In this document: piece after piece, positions 1 through 8,547 of the stretch | Layout of the letters: every line of letters begins with the position of its first letter | Position numbering within the stretch: the first letter of the stretch is position 1 | Virus record (IMG/VR): IMGVR_UViG_3300043410_001533 | Span: 1 to 54,800 of that record | DNA: 54,800 bases | From: a virus | Reading direction: 5' to 3' (one strand) | Made by a program: the position numbers and the translations under genes | The notes under the pieces: generated by a model | What the model saw: the letters and a program-made list of their open reading frames with translations, nothing else | What the model was told of the DNA's origin: nothing | Database searches by the model: none

Positions 1-453
1 GATAGCGATGTTTGTGCCGCCAGCGGCAACAGTCAAGCCACCATAAATGCGGTATCCAGCAGGGATATTCAAGCCGTTAGTAGGCAAGGTCAGTGGGTAT
101 GTTGTCAGCGCAGATGTGCCCAAAGCTGTAACAGAGGTTGCAGGGATTGCAACCTCACCCAAGAAGATATTGTTTGATGCTGTGGTGTTGGCTGAAGCGT
201 TGTTGATCCAGAAACGAGCCACTGTAGCTGACGATGTACCAGAGGCTGTAGCACCGTTGGTAGAGGCCAAACGGCACATCACTTGGTCAATACGAGCGCC
301 GTTAGCGCCAGCAGTGAAGACAAGCGCCAAAGCTGTACCAGCAGTTTCAGTGCCGTCAAATGCCTTGGTATTGGTCATCGCCGTGCTGACGATGGCGTTG
401 TTTGCCCCTACGTTAGGGGTCTGTGTAAATACTGGGGTTGATGTGACTGCCAT
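1..453 (-). CDS. Virion structural protein, partial (C-terminus beyond window)
   Basis: The reading frame starts at an ATG ending at 453, preceded by a GGAGG ribosome binding site, and runs open for 151 codons off the window edge, so the C-terminus is missing. The visible part is rich in Ala, Thr, Gly and Ser with alternating hydrophobic residues, as in beta-rich phage appendage or decoration proteins. There is no signal peptide or enzymatic motif. It follows the tail-fibre-like genes at 456-3433 after a 2-bp gap and is probably co-expressed with them. A role in the virion surface or tail is inferred from composition and neighbours only. Confidence 0.75.
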   Translation of the reverse strand, partial: MAVTSTPVFTQTPNVGANNAIVSTAMTNTKAFDGTETAGTALALVFTAGANGARIDQVMCRLASTNGATASGTSSATVARFWINNASANTTASNNIFLGEVAIPATSVTALGTSALTTYPLTLPTNGLNIPAGYRIYGGLTVAAGGTNIAI

Positions 454-455
454 GA

Positions 456-1079
456 TTAGAATCCTCCAAAATTGACTGCGAGATATAAGTTAGAACCTGT
501 TCCACCACTACCGCCTGATGCGGCAATGGTAATTGAACCTGAGCCGTTTGTAACAGAGATACCCGTTCCAGCGGTAATTGTTGCAATCGTATACGTTGTG
601 CCATTACCAATTGGAATCTGACCAGCGGTAGGGGTTGATGTTCCACCCAAACCGCCATTAGATACCGACAAAGCACCGCCCAACGTAATTGCACCAGTAG
701 TTGCTGTACTGGGTGTTAAACCTGTTGTACCAGCGCTGAATGATGTAACACCGCCAGTGCTTGCCGCCCAAGTAGGGACACCACCAGACAATGTCAAAAC
801 ATTGCCGTTTGAACCTGCCGCCAATTTGCTTAGCGTATTGGTTCCAGAGGCATACAAAATATCGCCAGTGGTGTAAGTCGTTTGACCTGTACCGCCTGCT
901 GTAGCTGGAGTTGTCTTCCAACCAATAACCTGTACAGCGGCAGAGTTGTCTTTGTAGAACAGCTTGCCGTCAGTGATGTTGATTGCCAACTCACCATTGG
1001 TGAGGTTACCCGCTGATGGGGCGGCAGTTGTCGTGGTGCTGTAGTACAGCGAGATTGGGGTAAAGCCTGTGGCCGCCAT
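456..1079 (-). CDS. Tail-fibre-like repeat protein
   Basis: A 207-residue Gly/Thr/Ser-rich protein. I chose the ATG at 1079 because it forms a TAATG overlap with the upstream stop and follows AGGAGGAA; a longer frame exists but has no such site. Residues about 15-55 (GELAINITDGKLFYKD) resemble the N-terminal repeat of phage tail fibres. The stretch GGTGQTTYTTGDILYASG closely matches GGTGLSSYTAGDLVYYSSG in the upstream 784-residue protein, so the two share a repeat module. Probably a tail-fibre or appendage subunit; receptor specificity cannot be read. Confidence 0.75.
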   Translation of the reverse strand: MAATGFTPISLYYSTTTTAAPSAGNLTNGELAINITDGKLFYKDNSAAVQVIGWKTTPATAGGTGQTTYTTGDILYASGTNTLSKLAAGSNGNVLTLSGGVPTWAASTGGVTSFSAGTTGLTPSTATTGAITLGGALSVSNGGLGGTSTPTAGQIPIGNGTTYTIATITAGTGISVTNGSGSITIAASGGSGGTGSNLYLAVNFGGF

Positions 1080-3433
1080 TAGAAGGTTCCTCCTGAGATT
1101 CCTGACCATACGGGTGCTGACGTACCCGCCGATGTTAATACTTGACCTGCTGTGCCGTTAGCAATAAACGCTGTTGCACCAGATCCAGTTTGGTATGGTA
1201 TCTGGCTTGCAATACCACCAGCAAGGTTTGTAGCTGTGGTTGCGGTTGTTGCTGTCGTAGCTGTTGTTGCCGCGCCAACAGTAATAGACGCAGGGTCAGT
1301 ATATTGGGGCGCAGTACCGCTTGAAGTCAGGATATAGGTTGATGTACCAATACCCAACTTAGAAAGCGCTGTGCCAGAACTGTAGTACACTAGATCGCCA
1401 GCGGTGTAGGATGACAATCCAGTTCCACCTCTAGTCGTGGAGACCTCACCAGAAGTGATTTGAGACGCCGCGATTGCAATAGAAACATCAGCGGCGGCAG
1501 TTAATTGACCTTGTGCATTGACTGAATACGTTGGAACTGTTGCCGCACCACCATAAGAACCTGATGTAACTGTTGTGTTGGCGATGTTAAATGTGAATGC
1601 TGGTGACTCGCTTAAGCCAGTTCCAGCCGAGTAAGTGATCGGCGCATTGAACTGTACAAAGGACAGTGCTGTCGTTCCCACTGTGATGGGGAGTGCAGTC
1701 TGCTGAACCCATGCAGTAGAAGCCAAAGTACCGGAAATGACCAAAACGTAATCGCCTTGATCAATCTCGTTCGTCCCGCTTCCAGACGTGTCGTAGTCAG
1801 TTGCACGAGTCAGGATAAATGGCGCACCAGCACTGCCAGTTTGCGTAACAACGTACACGCCGTTATAAGGCGCATTACCACTAACTTCATTCTTAATCAA
1901 AACACGCTGTGTAACACTAGGTGATCCACCGCCTAAAGACAGCGCACCATTGGCATTTGCTGTGATCGTTGCGCCAATACCACTTGCACCATTGTTGTAG
2001 GTGTACGCAGGAAGCGTGGTTGTTGAGGCGTAGTTAACTGGCTGGTGATAATTCAAACCAGCCGCAATAGAGTCGGCATAGTCCTTGTTGACAATATCAG
2101 TACCACCCGTCGGGGCGGTCGTGATTGTTCCAGTAGTCATCGAGACTGAAGTGAATGCGCCCGAAGATGGAGTAGTTGCACCAACAGTCGTAGCATTGAC
2201 CGCTCCACCAGTAATCGCGACAGAATTTGCATTCTGCGTAGACATTGTGCCCAAACCCGAAATCTGTGTGTTGGCAATCGCTATAGAGGTCTCAGCCATC
2301 GCGGTAAGCTGACCCTGTGCGTTTACGGTAGCCGTGAGCGTTTTAGACGCCGTTCCGTAAGACCCAGCAGTGACTGCCGTGTCAGCGATAGAAATCGTAC
2401 CAGTCGAGGTAATCGGGCCACCAGTTAGACCCGTTCCGGTAGCTACCGAAGTAACACCAGAACCGCCGCCGGAAGTAAAAGCTTGCCAAGTCCCGCTTAA
2501 ATAACCTTCGAACAGGCCGGTTTCGCTATTATAGCGGAACATACCATTTACCGGCGACGCTGGGCGACTAGCTGTGTCGCCCGATGGGACTGTGACGCTA
2601 CCAAGGCCGGGGATTATAGGATTAGTCGCGATACTGACTACCGGGGTGGTCGTAGTGTTAACAACGGTGATTTGCTCAGCAGTCCCTGTAACCGAAGTCA
2701 CTGTACCATCGCCCTCGCCTACATTCGCCCAATCACCATTCACATAAGCCTCAATGCGATTGCTGTCAGTATTGTAGCGAATCTCACCGTCGTTAGGAGA
2801 CACGGGACGTTCGGCGGTTGAACCAGCTGGGATCGTGACGCCTTGAACCCCGGGCAATACCGCGTTATCAGCCAGTGAAAATACGGGAGCGTCAGTAGCC
2901 CCGTCAGGATTAGCGATACTGATTTGGTCAGTGGTGCCCGAAAGCGTGCGACCCGACACGGAACTACCACCACCGGTTATCGCAAGCATTCCAGTGCCGG
3001 AAAGATTCGCTACGGAAGCCGCAATGCCTGTCAACGCAATCATCGGATCACCAGCGACGCCATCAGCATTGGATATGCCCAAACCACTGCCCGATGTAGC
3101 AATCGAGCGCGATACGATCGCACCACTGGATTTAACGACAATGCCGTTTGACGCGGCTTCGAGACTGGCTGAAGTACCATTTAAAGCTATCGTCAAAGGC
3201 CCTTGTGCGCCGCCATCGGTAATTCCAATACCAGTGTTACTGGACAAGTACCGACTATTGGGCAAAGTAGGTTCTTGAGTCTGCGTCAGGAATGTTTGTG
3301 TTTGACTGGGAGAAGCCGCAATCGCGCCGGTCGTCGTCTGAACCGTCACACCATTTTGGACAATAGGTACCGCCTCAGACCCAGTGATCGGTCCGGCTGA
3401 GGGTAGTTGGGTAATGGCTACTTGTGCTGACAT
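1079..3433 (-). CDS. Putative tail fibre protein, repeat-containing
   Basis: A 784-residue Ser/Thr/Gly/Ala-rich protein of tail-fibre type. It holds at least two internally duplicated modules. One carries ERPVSPNDGEIRYNTDSNRI and SRPASPVNGMFRYNSETGLF (residues about 215-235 and 285-305). The other carries VNAQGQLTAMAETSIAIA and VNAQGQLTAAADVSIAIA (about 370 and 635). NKDYADSIAAGLNYHQPVN near residue 450 is a motif often seen in phage fibres. No cysteines, membrane segment or signal peptide. The start overlaps the upstream stop (TAATG). Likely a host-recognition appendage; the N-terminal 60 residues may be the virion anchor (inference). Confidence 0.8.
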   Translation of the reverse strand: MSAQVAITQLPSAGPITGSEAVPIVQNGVTVQTTTGAIAASPSQTQTFLTQTQEPTLPNSRYLSSNTGIGITDGGAQGPLTIALNGTSASLEAASNGIVVKSSGAIVSRSIATSGSGLGISNADGVAGDPMIALTGIAASVANLSGTGMLAITGGGSSVSGRTLSGTTDQISIANPDGATDAPVFSLADNAVLPGVQGVTIPAGSTAERPVSPNDGEIRYNTDSNRIEAYVNGDWANVGEGDGTVTSVTGTAEQITVVNTTTTPVVSIATNPIIPGLGSVTVPSGDTASRPASPVNGMFRYNSETGLFEGYLSGTWQAFTSGGGSGVTSVATGTGLTGGPITSTGTISIADTAVTAGSYGTASKTLTATVNAQGQLTAMAETSIAIANTQISGLGTMSTQNANSVAITGGAVNATTVGATTPSSGAFTSVSMTTGTITTAPTGGTDIVNKDYADSIAAGLNYHQPVNYASTTTLPAYTYNNGASGIGATITANANGALSLGGGSPSVTQRVLIKNEVSGNAPYNGVYVVTQTGSAGAPFILTRATDYDTSGSGTNEIDQGDYVLVISGTLASTAWVQQTALPITVGTTALSFVQFNAPITYSAGTGLSESPAFTFNIANTTVTSGSYGGAATVPTYSVNAQGQLTAAADVSIAIAASQITSGEVSTTRGGTGLSSYTAGDLVYYSSGTALSKLGIGTSTYILTSSGTAPQYTDPASITVGAATTATTATTATTATNLAGGIASQIPYQTGSGATAFIANGTAGQVLTSAGTSAPVWSGISGGTF

Positions 3434-3807
3434 TATGTACTCGTATTGTTAGGTGGACTCGGAGCGATAGTGTCCCGATTGCCATTAGTAGACGGCGTTT
3501 GCGTGTTCCCCTCCGTGGAGATCTGGAACTGGCTGGAGCCGTCCATCGACTGACTGCCGGTCATCAGGTAATCATCATTTGCCGCCACGCTCACGTCGGG
3601 GCGTGGGAATCGCAGGTTAATACGCTCGGTCTTCCGGGCGGGCAGACGATACGGGTCGAATTGGTCACGACATCCCGTGTCGCACACTCGCAGTCCGGGG
3701 AAATTGGGGTCGGGTCCAAGACGCACGAAAGCGTACTTCATCTTGCACCGGTCGCACACACCGATGGCTACCGAAGTCAGCCCTGTGGTGTCAAGAAATC
3801 TTGGCAT
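3433..3807 (-). CDS. Small zinc-finger-like phage protein
   Basis: A 124-residue protein with a putative metal-binding N-terminal half: a CDRCKMKY knuckle at about residue 18 and CDTGC at about 42, followed by RDQFDPYRLP. The C-terminal half is Asn/Ser/Pro-rich and probably disordered. It lies between the neck-type protein at 3807-4880 and the tail-fibre gene with one-base-scale overlaps on both sides, so it is translated with them. A Cys4 zinc site is suggested by spacing only; a virion assembly role is possible. Confidence 0.75.
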   Translation of the reverse strand: MPRFLDTTGLTSVAIGVCDRCKMKYAFVRLGPDPNFPGLRVCDTGCRDQFDPYRLPARKTERINLRFPRPDVSVAANDDYLMTGSQSMDGSSQFQISTEGNTQTPSTNGNRDTIAPSPPNNTST

Positions 3808-4880
3808 TACGACGTGTACACCGAGATATTCGGTGCCCAGTAAATTGGGGACTTATCGCGCTCCTCTTGCTCCGCGTCGTTGAAATTCCGATCGGCTTGG
3901 CCTTCGAGATATTTAACACGCTCTAGCGGAACGGCAGGGAGAATCAGGGACATCCGGTGCGCCAGCATCGACTCCACCGCGAGAAGCCAGCGATCGGGGA
4001 TCGCGAGTTCGCCGGAGAGTGCTCCGACATCCTCGACTTGTGCTGAGTACCAGACGGTCATCTGGATGAATGGGTCCGAGGGTACCGGCCACAGGTAGAT
4101 CGTGGGCACTGGAATAGTGCGGTCGAACCAGTATTGGTAGGGCTGGTTCGCTGTGAAGTTCTTATTGGGCAGGTTTGTGTAGTCGTCGCGGTTCAGACGG
4201 GCCATCTGAATCTCTCGGCTATTATTACCAAGGTAGAATTCACGAAGCGCAAGGACGGTACCTCCGGAGGCCCGGACGCGGTATGCGATCACATCCTGCC
4301 CGGGGTCGATGTCGGTCCAGAGCCATTCGTTGTCCGACACTACTACCTGACCGAGGTCGTGCAAAGTGTTCCACGTGGAACCGTCCACGGAGTACTCGTA
4401 CGTTATTGTCCAAGTGGCACTGCCACCACCACTAATAAATGGCAAAATACCAATAGAGCCAATGTAGACAGGATTGCTGACACCATAGTTAACAGATATG
4501 TTACCATTGGCAGATGTCTGCTGGCAATACGTCGCAGTGTCGTTATCGTATACATTGGCTACTGTTCCACCGGCTGAAGATGTGTAACTCCCGGAGGGTC
4601 GCTCCATTTGGCGGTACAAGACGTTCAGAGCATCATTGGACCCCACGGGCATGTCGTAAATGTACTGGTCCGCGTTCAGTCCGATCACTGTCTTCTTGAT
4701 CGCAAAATACTGAATGCCCTTGTTAATCAGGGACGAAAGGACGTAAAAGAGGTTTCGCTTGGAGGAGAGTACCTGCTCGACAGTCAGCTCTTCGGCGAGC
4801 TTACCCGAAGCCCGTGCCGCGTCGTCAATCAGGTTCTGTACGCTGATTGTCGTTAATCCTACTGTCCCAGATGTTGCCAT
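3807..4880 (-). CDS. Neck/tail accessory protein with inserted discoidin-like domain
   Basis: A 357-residue protein. The N-terminal part (1-85: helical, then TVIGLNADQYIYDMPVGSND) and C-terminal part (about 220-357: YLWPVPSDPFIQMTVWYSAQ, PDRWLLAVESMLAHRM) look like the tail accessory/head completion family of short-tailed phages. Between them, residues about 92-215 resemble an F5/8 type C (discoidin-like) beta-sandwich: ANVYDNDTATYC, YEYSVDGSTWNTLHDLG, YRVRASGGTVLALREFYLGN. Such domains bind carbohydrates in other proteins. The insertion would project from the neck (inference). The start at 4880 lies 4 bases after the upstream gene's stop. Confidence 0.75.
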   Translation of the reverse strand: MATSGTVGLTTISVQNLIDDAARASGKLAEELTVEQVLSSKRNLFYVLSSLINKGIQYFAIKKTVIGLNADQYIYDMPVGSNDALNVLYRQMERPSGSYTSSAGGTVANVYDNDTATYCQQTSANGNISVNYGVSNPVYIGSIGILPFISGGGSATWTITYEYSVDGSTWNTLHDLGQVVVSDNEWLWTDIDPGQDVIAYRVRASGGTVLALREFYLGNNSREIQMARLNRDDYTNLPNKNFTANQPYQYWFDRTIPVPTIYLWPVPSDPFIQMTVWYSAQVEDVGALSGELAIPDRWLLAVESMLAHRMSLILPAVPLERVKYLEGQADRNFNDAEQEERDKSPIYWAPNISVYTS

Positions 4881-4883
4881 TTA

Positions 4884-5270
4884 TTACCACCCCGGGCAAT
4901 TCCAACGTTTAAGTGATGCGGCTTTACGGGTCGGACGGCCTTGGTCGTCCTTGAGAGGCCCCGGATTGCCCTCCATCCTAGCGCAAAATGAATCTCGTCG
5001 AGGTCCGCCTTGGGGCTGTGGAGCTTTCAGATTACTGCCAGTTTCCCGATTATACTTTGCCCGACCCTTCTTTGTCAATCCTGCCCCTTTACTAACCGGA
5101 AGCTTTTCGCCCCTACCGATCGCGAGGCTCGGACCGCCGTCTTTGAACTTCTTACCCTTGTCGGCCTTGACGAATTCTTTGCCTACCTTTTGAGGGACAC
5201 CCCCGAACCCGCCTTTCGTATGCGCGGCGGCTTGCATCAATCGATGCTGGGCGGCTGATTTGCTAGGCAT
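4884..5270 (-). CDS. Conserved phage protein, basic two-part (DUF6321-like)
   Basis: A 128-residue, very basic protein with two recognisable blocks. Residues 1-45 carry AQHRLMQAAAHTKGGFGGVP and GKEFVKADKG. Residues about 65-125 carry GLTKKGRAKYNRETGSNLKA, SFCARMEGNPG and PTRKAASLKRWNC. Both blocks recur in phage structural regions, and the second resembles DUF6321 from memory. FKDGG in the middle matches the aromatic-x-x-Gly-Gly tags of other proteins here. The charge suggests nucleic acid contact inside the virion (inference). The start overlaps the upstream stop (TAATG). Confidence 0.75.
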   Translation of the reverse strand: MPSKSAAQHRLMQAAAHTKGGFGGVPQKVGKEFVKADKGKKFKDGGPSLAIGRGEKLPVSKGAGLTKKGRAKYNRETGSNLKAPQPQGGPRRDSFCARMEGNPGPLKDDQGRPTRKAASLKRWNCPGW

Positions 5271-5674
5271 TAGGAGTATGACTTGATCATCTCAAGCACT
5301 ACAGTATACGTGTCACCAGCGGACGCGTCAGCCGTTGAAAATACGATATTACCATTCTTACCCGCACCGGCATTGTTGGTGATACCGCCGAATTTCGAAA
5401 AATCATTCTCGAAGTTCGTGTTAACTGCACCCAAGAAAAATGGGACGTCTGTTGTGGCATCCCAATACATGCGCACTTCCATACCATGACATATCGACAT
5501 GATTTTATTAACCGTCACGCCAGTACATGCCTTGCCAAAATTATTTGGACTTAGATTAGCTACGTTAACTTTAGTGACTGCGGACTCTCCCGTGCCATCA
5601 CTAATATTCGTGAATTTCATGATCGCGAGACGTTCACCATCGAGTAACGTCTGACTTGTGACTGCATCAGCCAT
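5270..5674 (-). CDS. Phage structural protein, unknown role
   Basis: A 134-residue, mostly beta protein with no catalytic motif (central stretch EVRMYWDATTDVPFFLG). It lies downstream of the capsid genes and just after a UUCG-loop hairpin, and its stop overlaps the next start. Genes of this size and position are often minor virion or head-completion proteins. I do not recognise a named family. The start at 5674 is the only good ATG. Confidence 0.65.
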   Translation of the reverse strand: MADAVTSQTLLDGERLAIMKFTNISDGTGESAVTKVNVANLSPNNFGKACTGVTVNKIMSICHGMEVRMYWDATTDVPFFLGAVNTNFENDFSKFGGITNNAGAGKNGNIVFSTADASAGDTYTVVLEMIKSYS

Positions 5675-5685
5675 GACCTATCCTT

Positions 5686-5712
5686 TTAAAAGAACGGGAG
5701 CCGAAGCCCCCG
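5686..5712 (-). terminator. UUCG-tetraloop hairpin terminator
   Basis: Read on the minus strand, a 7-bp stem CGGGGGC/GCTCCCG (one G.U pair) closes a UUCG loop and is followed by TTCTTTT. It lies between the gene ending at 5719 and the gene starting at 5674. The U-rich tail makes a rho-independent (partial) terminator likely. Related hairpins occur at 6992-7005, 21279-21294 and 33659-33674. Confidence 0.65.
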
Positions 5713-5718
5713 CCTTAA

Positions 5719-6507
5719 TTAACAGACCCGACCGCCCTTTTTGAACGTTCCCGAAAGTTCGGAAATCGCCACAGGACCACTCGGAGCTTTTTTGGGCATC
5801 GCTACGGCGCGGCCAGTATCAACTACGCCCCCCGTAGCAAAATGCTTTTTTGCGGCACCACCTTTTTTGTAGCCACCGGCGTTACCCATCTTGACGTCAC
5901 CCGTAGGAGCCGAATTGTTATCGGGTGTAGCACCCACAACCTTCGTAGTCTTATTGGTCATCGTCTTGATGATGCCACCATTCTTGAAGCCGCCTTGTCC
6001 ATCTACGACGCCGCCAGTCTTGTAACCGCCGGGTTTCGTGGATTTAGCGATACCACCAGTCTTCAAGCCTTTGTGGGCTTTGGATGCTGACATTCCTTCA
6101 TGGTGCTTCAGCTCTTTGCCTACGCCCTTGATCGCCTTCATCTCAGCTTTATGCATTGATGCAGACTCGACCTCACCACCCTTCTTCATCATGGGGCGAC
6201 CCATGGGAGCGGCAGGAGGCATTGCGGGGCGTGCAGGAGCGGGTAAACCGCGAGCTGGAGGAGTGGGGCGTGCGGCCATACGTTTAGCGGCCATCGCGCG
6301 AGCCGCGACGGGATTACCCATCGGAGCGGCGGGTGTACCCGCTAAACTGCCCATTACCCCACCGTCCATCTTTTTTACGGGCTTGAAGCCCGCTTTAGCA
6401 CCCTCAGCGTGCATACGCTTGTGAGTGGCAGAACCACCTTTCTTCAGCTTCAATTCCACTGAAGGTTCGGTAGTGTACATCTTCACCATTGGTTTAAATT
6501 CACCCAT
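5719..6507 (-). CDS. Lys/Gly-rich protein with repeated aromatic-xx-GG tags
   Basis: A 262-residue, strongly basic, low-complexity protein built around short repeats of the type [YFL]-[KA]-x-G-G-hydrophobic: LKKGGSA, MKKGGEV, LKTGGIA, YKTGGVV, FKNGGII, YKKGGAA, FATGGVV and a terminal FKKGGRV. The middle is Ala/Pro/Met-rich (about residues 55-105). It sits in the capsid operon just after the coat-region genes and before a terminator hairpin, so a virion or DNA-condensing role is plausible. Function unknown. The same tag occurs singly in several unrelated proteins of this phage. Confidence 0.7.
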   Translation of the reverse strand: MGEFKPMVKMYTTEPSVELKLKKGGSATHKRMHAEGAKAGFKPVKKMDGGVMGSLAGTPAAPMGNPVAARAMAAKRMAARPTPPARGLPAPARPAMPPAAPMGRPMMKKGGEVESASMHKAEMKAIKGVGKELKHHEGMSASKAHKGLKTGGIAKSTKPGGYKTGGVVDGQGGFKNGGIIKTMTNKTTKVVGATPDNNSAPTGDVKMGNAGGYKKGGAAKKHFATGGVVDTGRAVAMPKKAPSGPVAISELSGTFKKGGRVC

Positions 6508-6518
6508 GATGCTACTCC

Positions 6519-6968
6519 TCAGATTTTCTGTGAGTAAACCACCGTCAAGCGATAAACGCCTTGAGTAGTGGAGATCGTACCGTTTGGATCAACAGTGATG
6601 TAGACGTTTTGGCTGGTGCCAATGTCGGACATCGCGGTCAATTGTGCGGCTGTAAAAGTCAAAGCAATACGACCACCACCAATCACATCAGTCGAGGACA
6701 CATACTGTGTACCTGCGGCGGCTGTGCCGATAGTCATCGCAATAGCTGTGGCTGTACCACCACCCACGACCTCATCAGTCACTGTATCAACGAGGAAGTT
6801 GATGATCTGTGAAGATGCGGGTAGAGTGACGTATGCGCTGGACGCAGTGCCAGCGGCAACCGTAGTAACGGTGGTCGTTTGGCTCAAGACCATGTAACCA
6901 CCATCGGTGGTATCGGTCAAAGCTGTAGAACCTGCGCGTACGGCGGAACCGAAATAAGTTTGTGCCAT
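6519..6968 (-). CDS. Phage structural protein, possible capsid-associated
   Basis: A 149-residue Thr/Val/Ala-rich protein with alternating beta-strand pattern, lacking motifs for catalysis or membrane insertion. It begins MAQTYFGSAVRAGSTALTD and ends in a strand (GVYRLTVVYSQKI). The start at 6968 is preceded by AAGGAGAAAAG. It is the first gene after the major capsid protein, separated by a GC hairpin, so it may be made in different amounts from the coat. A decoration or minor head protein is the best guess. Confidence 0.65.
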   Translation of the reverse strand: MAQTYFGSAVRAGSTALTDTTDGGYMVLSQTTTVTTVAAGTASSAYVTLPASSQIINFLVDTVTDEVVGGGTATAIAMTIGTAAAGTQYVSSTDVIGGGRIALTFTAAQLTAMSDIGTSQNVYITVDPNGTISTTQGVYRLTVVYSQKI

Positions 6969-6991
6969 TGTCTTTTCTCCTTAATGGAGCA

Positions 6992-7005
6992 GGGGGCGAA
7001 CCCCC
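6992..7005 (-). terminator. GC hairpin after major capsid gene
   Basis: On the minus strand GGGGG-TTCG-CCCCC forms 10 bases after the stop of the capsid gene. No U-run follows (TGCTCC instead), so it is either a weak terminator or a 3-prime stabilising hairpin for the capsid message. Confidence 0.5.
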
Positions 7006-7014
7006 CACTGTTGA

Positions 7015-7929
7015 TTAGACGCCAGCAGTGCCGTACATACCACGGGGGTCAGTCCAGCCCACTTGATAACGCTCAGTTGCCTTGTAGCGCATCGAGTCGG
7101 TCTCGAAATCACCTTCCATGGTCTTCTCCAAAGCACGGCGCATCAAGAGCTTCATGCCCTCGGGAGCGTCGGTCTGGACCCACCATGCGTTAGCATTGGT
7201 CAAACGGCTCAAGACTGCGGCACCTTCGTCCAGCAAGCCGATAGACTTGACGGGGTTGATGTCGTTGTTCGTTGTACCAGCGCGGAGCACTGACTTCAAC
7301 AGAACTTCAGCTTGGAAGACGTTGCCGGGAGCGACCACCAACTGGCGGGGCACCAAACGGATCTTCTTGCCGTTGTTATCCACTGCTTGACGAATCTGAA
7401 TCAACATCTGCTCAAGCGATGTTTGTGACAGATTCGCGGCTGTAGACAATTGGTTAGAGAATGTACCATTCACGATTGGGTGTGAAGTGCTAATCAGTGA
7501 CACGCCGTCACCACCGACGTAAGAACCGTTGAAAGCGCGGTTCAAAACGTTAGCGGACAGAGTCTCTTTAGTCTCAATCAATGATTGAGCCAAATGCTTA
7601 GCATACACCTGACCGATACGGATGTGGTCGCCGTCTTCCACCAACACTTTGGTCAATGCGAAGGCGAGGCCATACACATTGTACACATAGCGTTGCAAGA
7701 AGAGCACACCACCCTGTTGGTAGCTGACGGGAGTACCATCAGGCAACTGGGGAGCGGCACCAAAACCGTACAAGACGGGTTCTTCATGGTAGTTACGGGG
7801 AATGCCCTGTTCTTCACGGAAGACACGGGACCATTCGTCTTTACGCTGTTCGTAGATACCGTCGAAGCATTCGTTCAGAATTGGCTCGACGATACTACGA
7901 AAGTCGGTACTGCGCATTGGAGCGGCCAT
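7015..7929 (-). CDS. Major capsid protein
   Basis: A 304-residue protein in the position expected for the coat gene, downstream of terminase, portal and scaffold. It reads as a typical phage coat: N-terminal helix with charged residues, a central region QQGGVLFLQRYVYNVYGLAF, a helix with AKHLAQSLIETKE, a loop naming a buried strand STSHPIVNGTFSNQLS, then PRQLVVAPGNVFQAEVLL and a C-terminal KATERYQVGWTDPRGMYGT, a pattern found in Mu- and podovirus-type HK97-fold coats. The start at 7929 has AAGGAGG upstream. No protease cleavage site was identified. The assignment rests on synteny and sequence style. Confidence 0.85.
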   Translation of the reverse strand: MAAPMRSTDFRSIVEPILNECFDGIYEQRKDEWSRVFREEQGIPRNYHEEPVLYGFGAAPQLPDGTPVSYQQGGVLFLQRYVYNVYGLAFALTKVLVEDGDHIRIGQVYAKHLAQSLIETKETLSANVLNRAFNGSYVGGDGVSLISTSHPIVNGTFSNQLSTAANLSQTSLEQMLIQIRQAVDNNGKKIRLVPRQLVVAPGNVFQAEVLLKSVLRAGTTNNDINPVKSIGLLDEGAAVLSRLTNANAWWVQTDAPEGMKLLMRRALEKTMEGDFETDSMRYKATERYQVGWTDPRGMYGTAGV

Positions 7930-7942
7930 TTTTTAGTCCTCC

Positions 7943-8515
7943 TTAAATAGCGTTAACGGACGCATTGAACTGCGACTCATTAACTTGAACTTGTACAACA
8001 GTGTACGCATCTCCCCATGCGTTATCAACGCCGGGGGTCAAACCAATAATCTTCAATTGCGCAGAAGAACCAGCGGCAACAACCGAGGTGCTAATAGTGC
8101 ACTGAGACAATCCAGTGGTCGTGGAACCTGCAGTCACATTACTAAAATCTGACTGTGCACCCAGCACTGTTTGTGGCAACGAGCCGTCGGCTTGAATGTC
8201 ATAAACGATCGCGGGATCTTGGTAGTAATAAGCCACGAGCGAGCCAGTCACGTAAGCAGTATTGGCGGGCCAATAGTTGCTAATACGGGGACGGCCGGTG
8301 GTGTCGGTCCATTGAACGCCTGCGAAGGCACCCAAGAACGCGTCGCCAGCGGCGGCGGCTTGCAAAAGGCCGGTGGTAGCCAACTTGACGGGCTGGCCCT
8401 TCAAGATATCGCTGGTATAACCAGACAGAATACCGTCAGTCAAAGCGACCGCACGGTCCAAACCGGAAGGATGGAACGAGGGGCGCAAACCGAACGGTGC
8501 ATTTGTTGAAGACAT
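7943..8515 (-). CDS. Capsid-associated (decoration-like) protein
   Basis: A 190-residue protein beginning STNAPFGLRPSFHPSG, an N-terminus often seen in capsid-operon proteins of aquatic podoviruses. It is Ser/Thr/Gly-rich with repeated beta-strand pattern and YWPANTAYVTGSLVAYYYQD in the middle. I chose the ATG at 8515, eight bases after GGAG, rather than the GTG nine bases upstream. It is directly upstream of the major capsid gene. Head decoration or auxiliary coat is the likely role; not proven. Confidence 0.7.
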   Translation of the reverse strand: MSSTNAPFGLRPSFHPSGLDRAVALTDGILSGYTSDILKGQPVKLATTGLLQAAAAGDAFLGAFAGVQWTDTTGRPRISNYWPANTAYVTGSLVAYYYQDPAIVYDIQADGSLPQTVLGAQSDFSNVTAGSTTTGLSQCTISTSVVAAGSSAQLKIIGLTPGVDNAWGDAYTVVQVQVNESQFNASVNAI

Positions 8516-8547
8516 ATTAGTCACTCCAAATCATGGTTCAGAATCCG

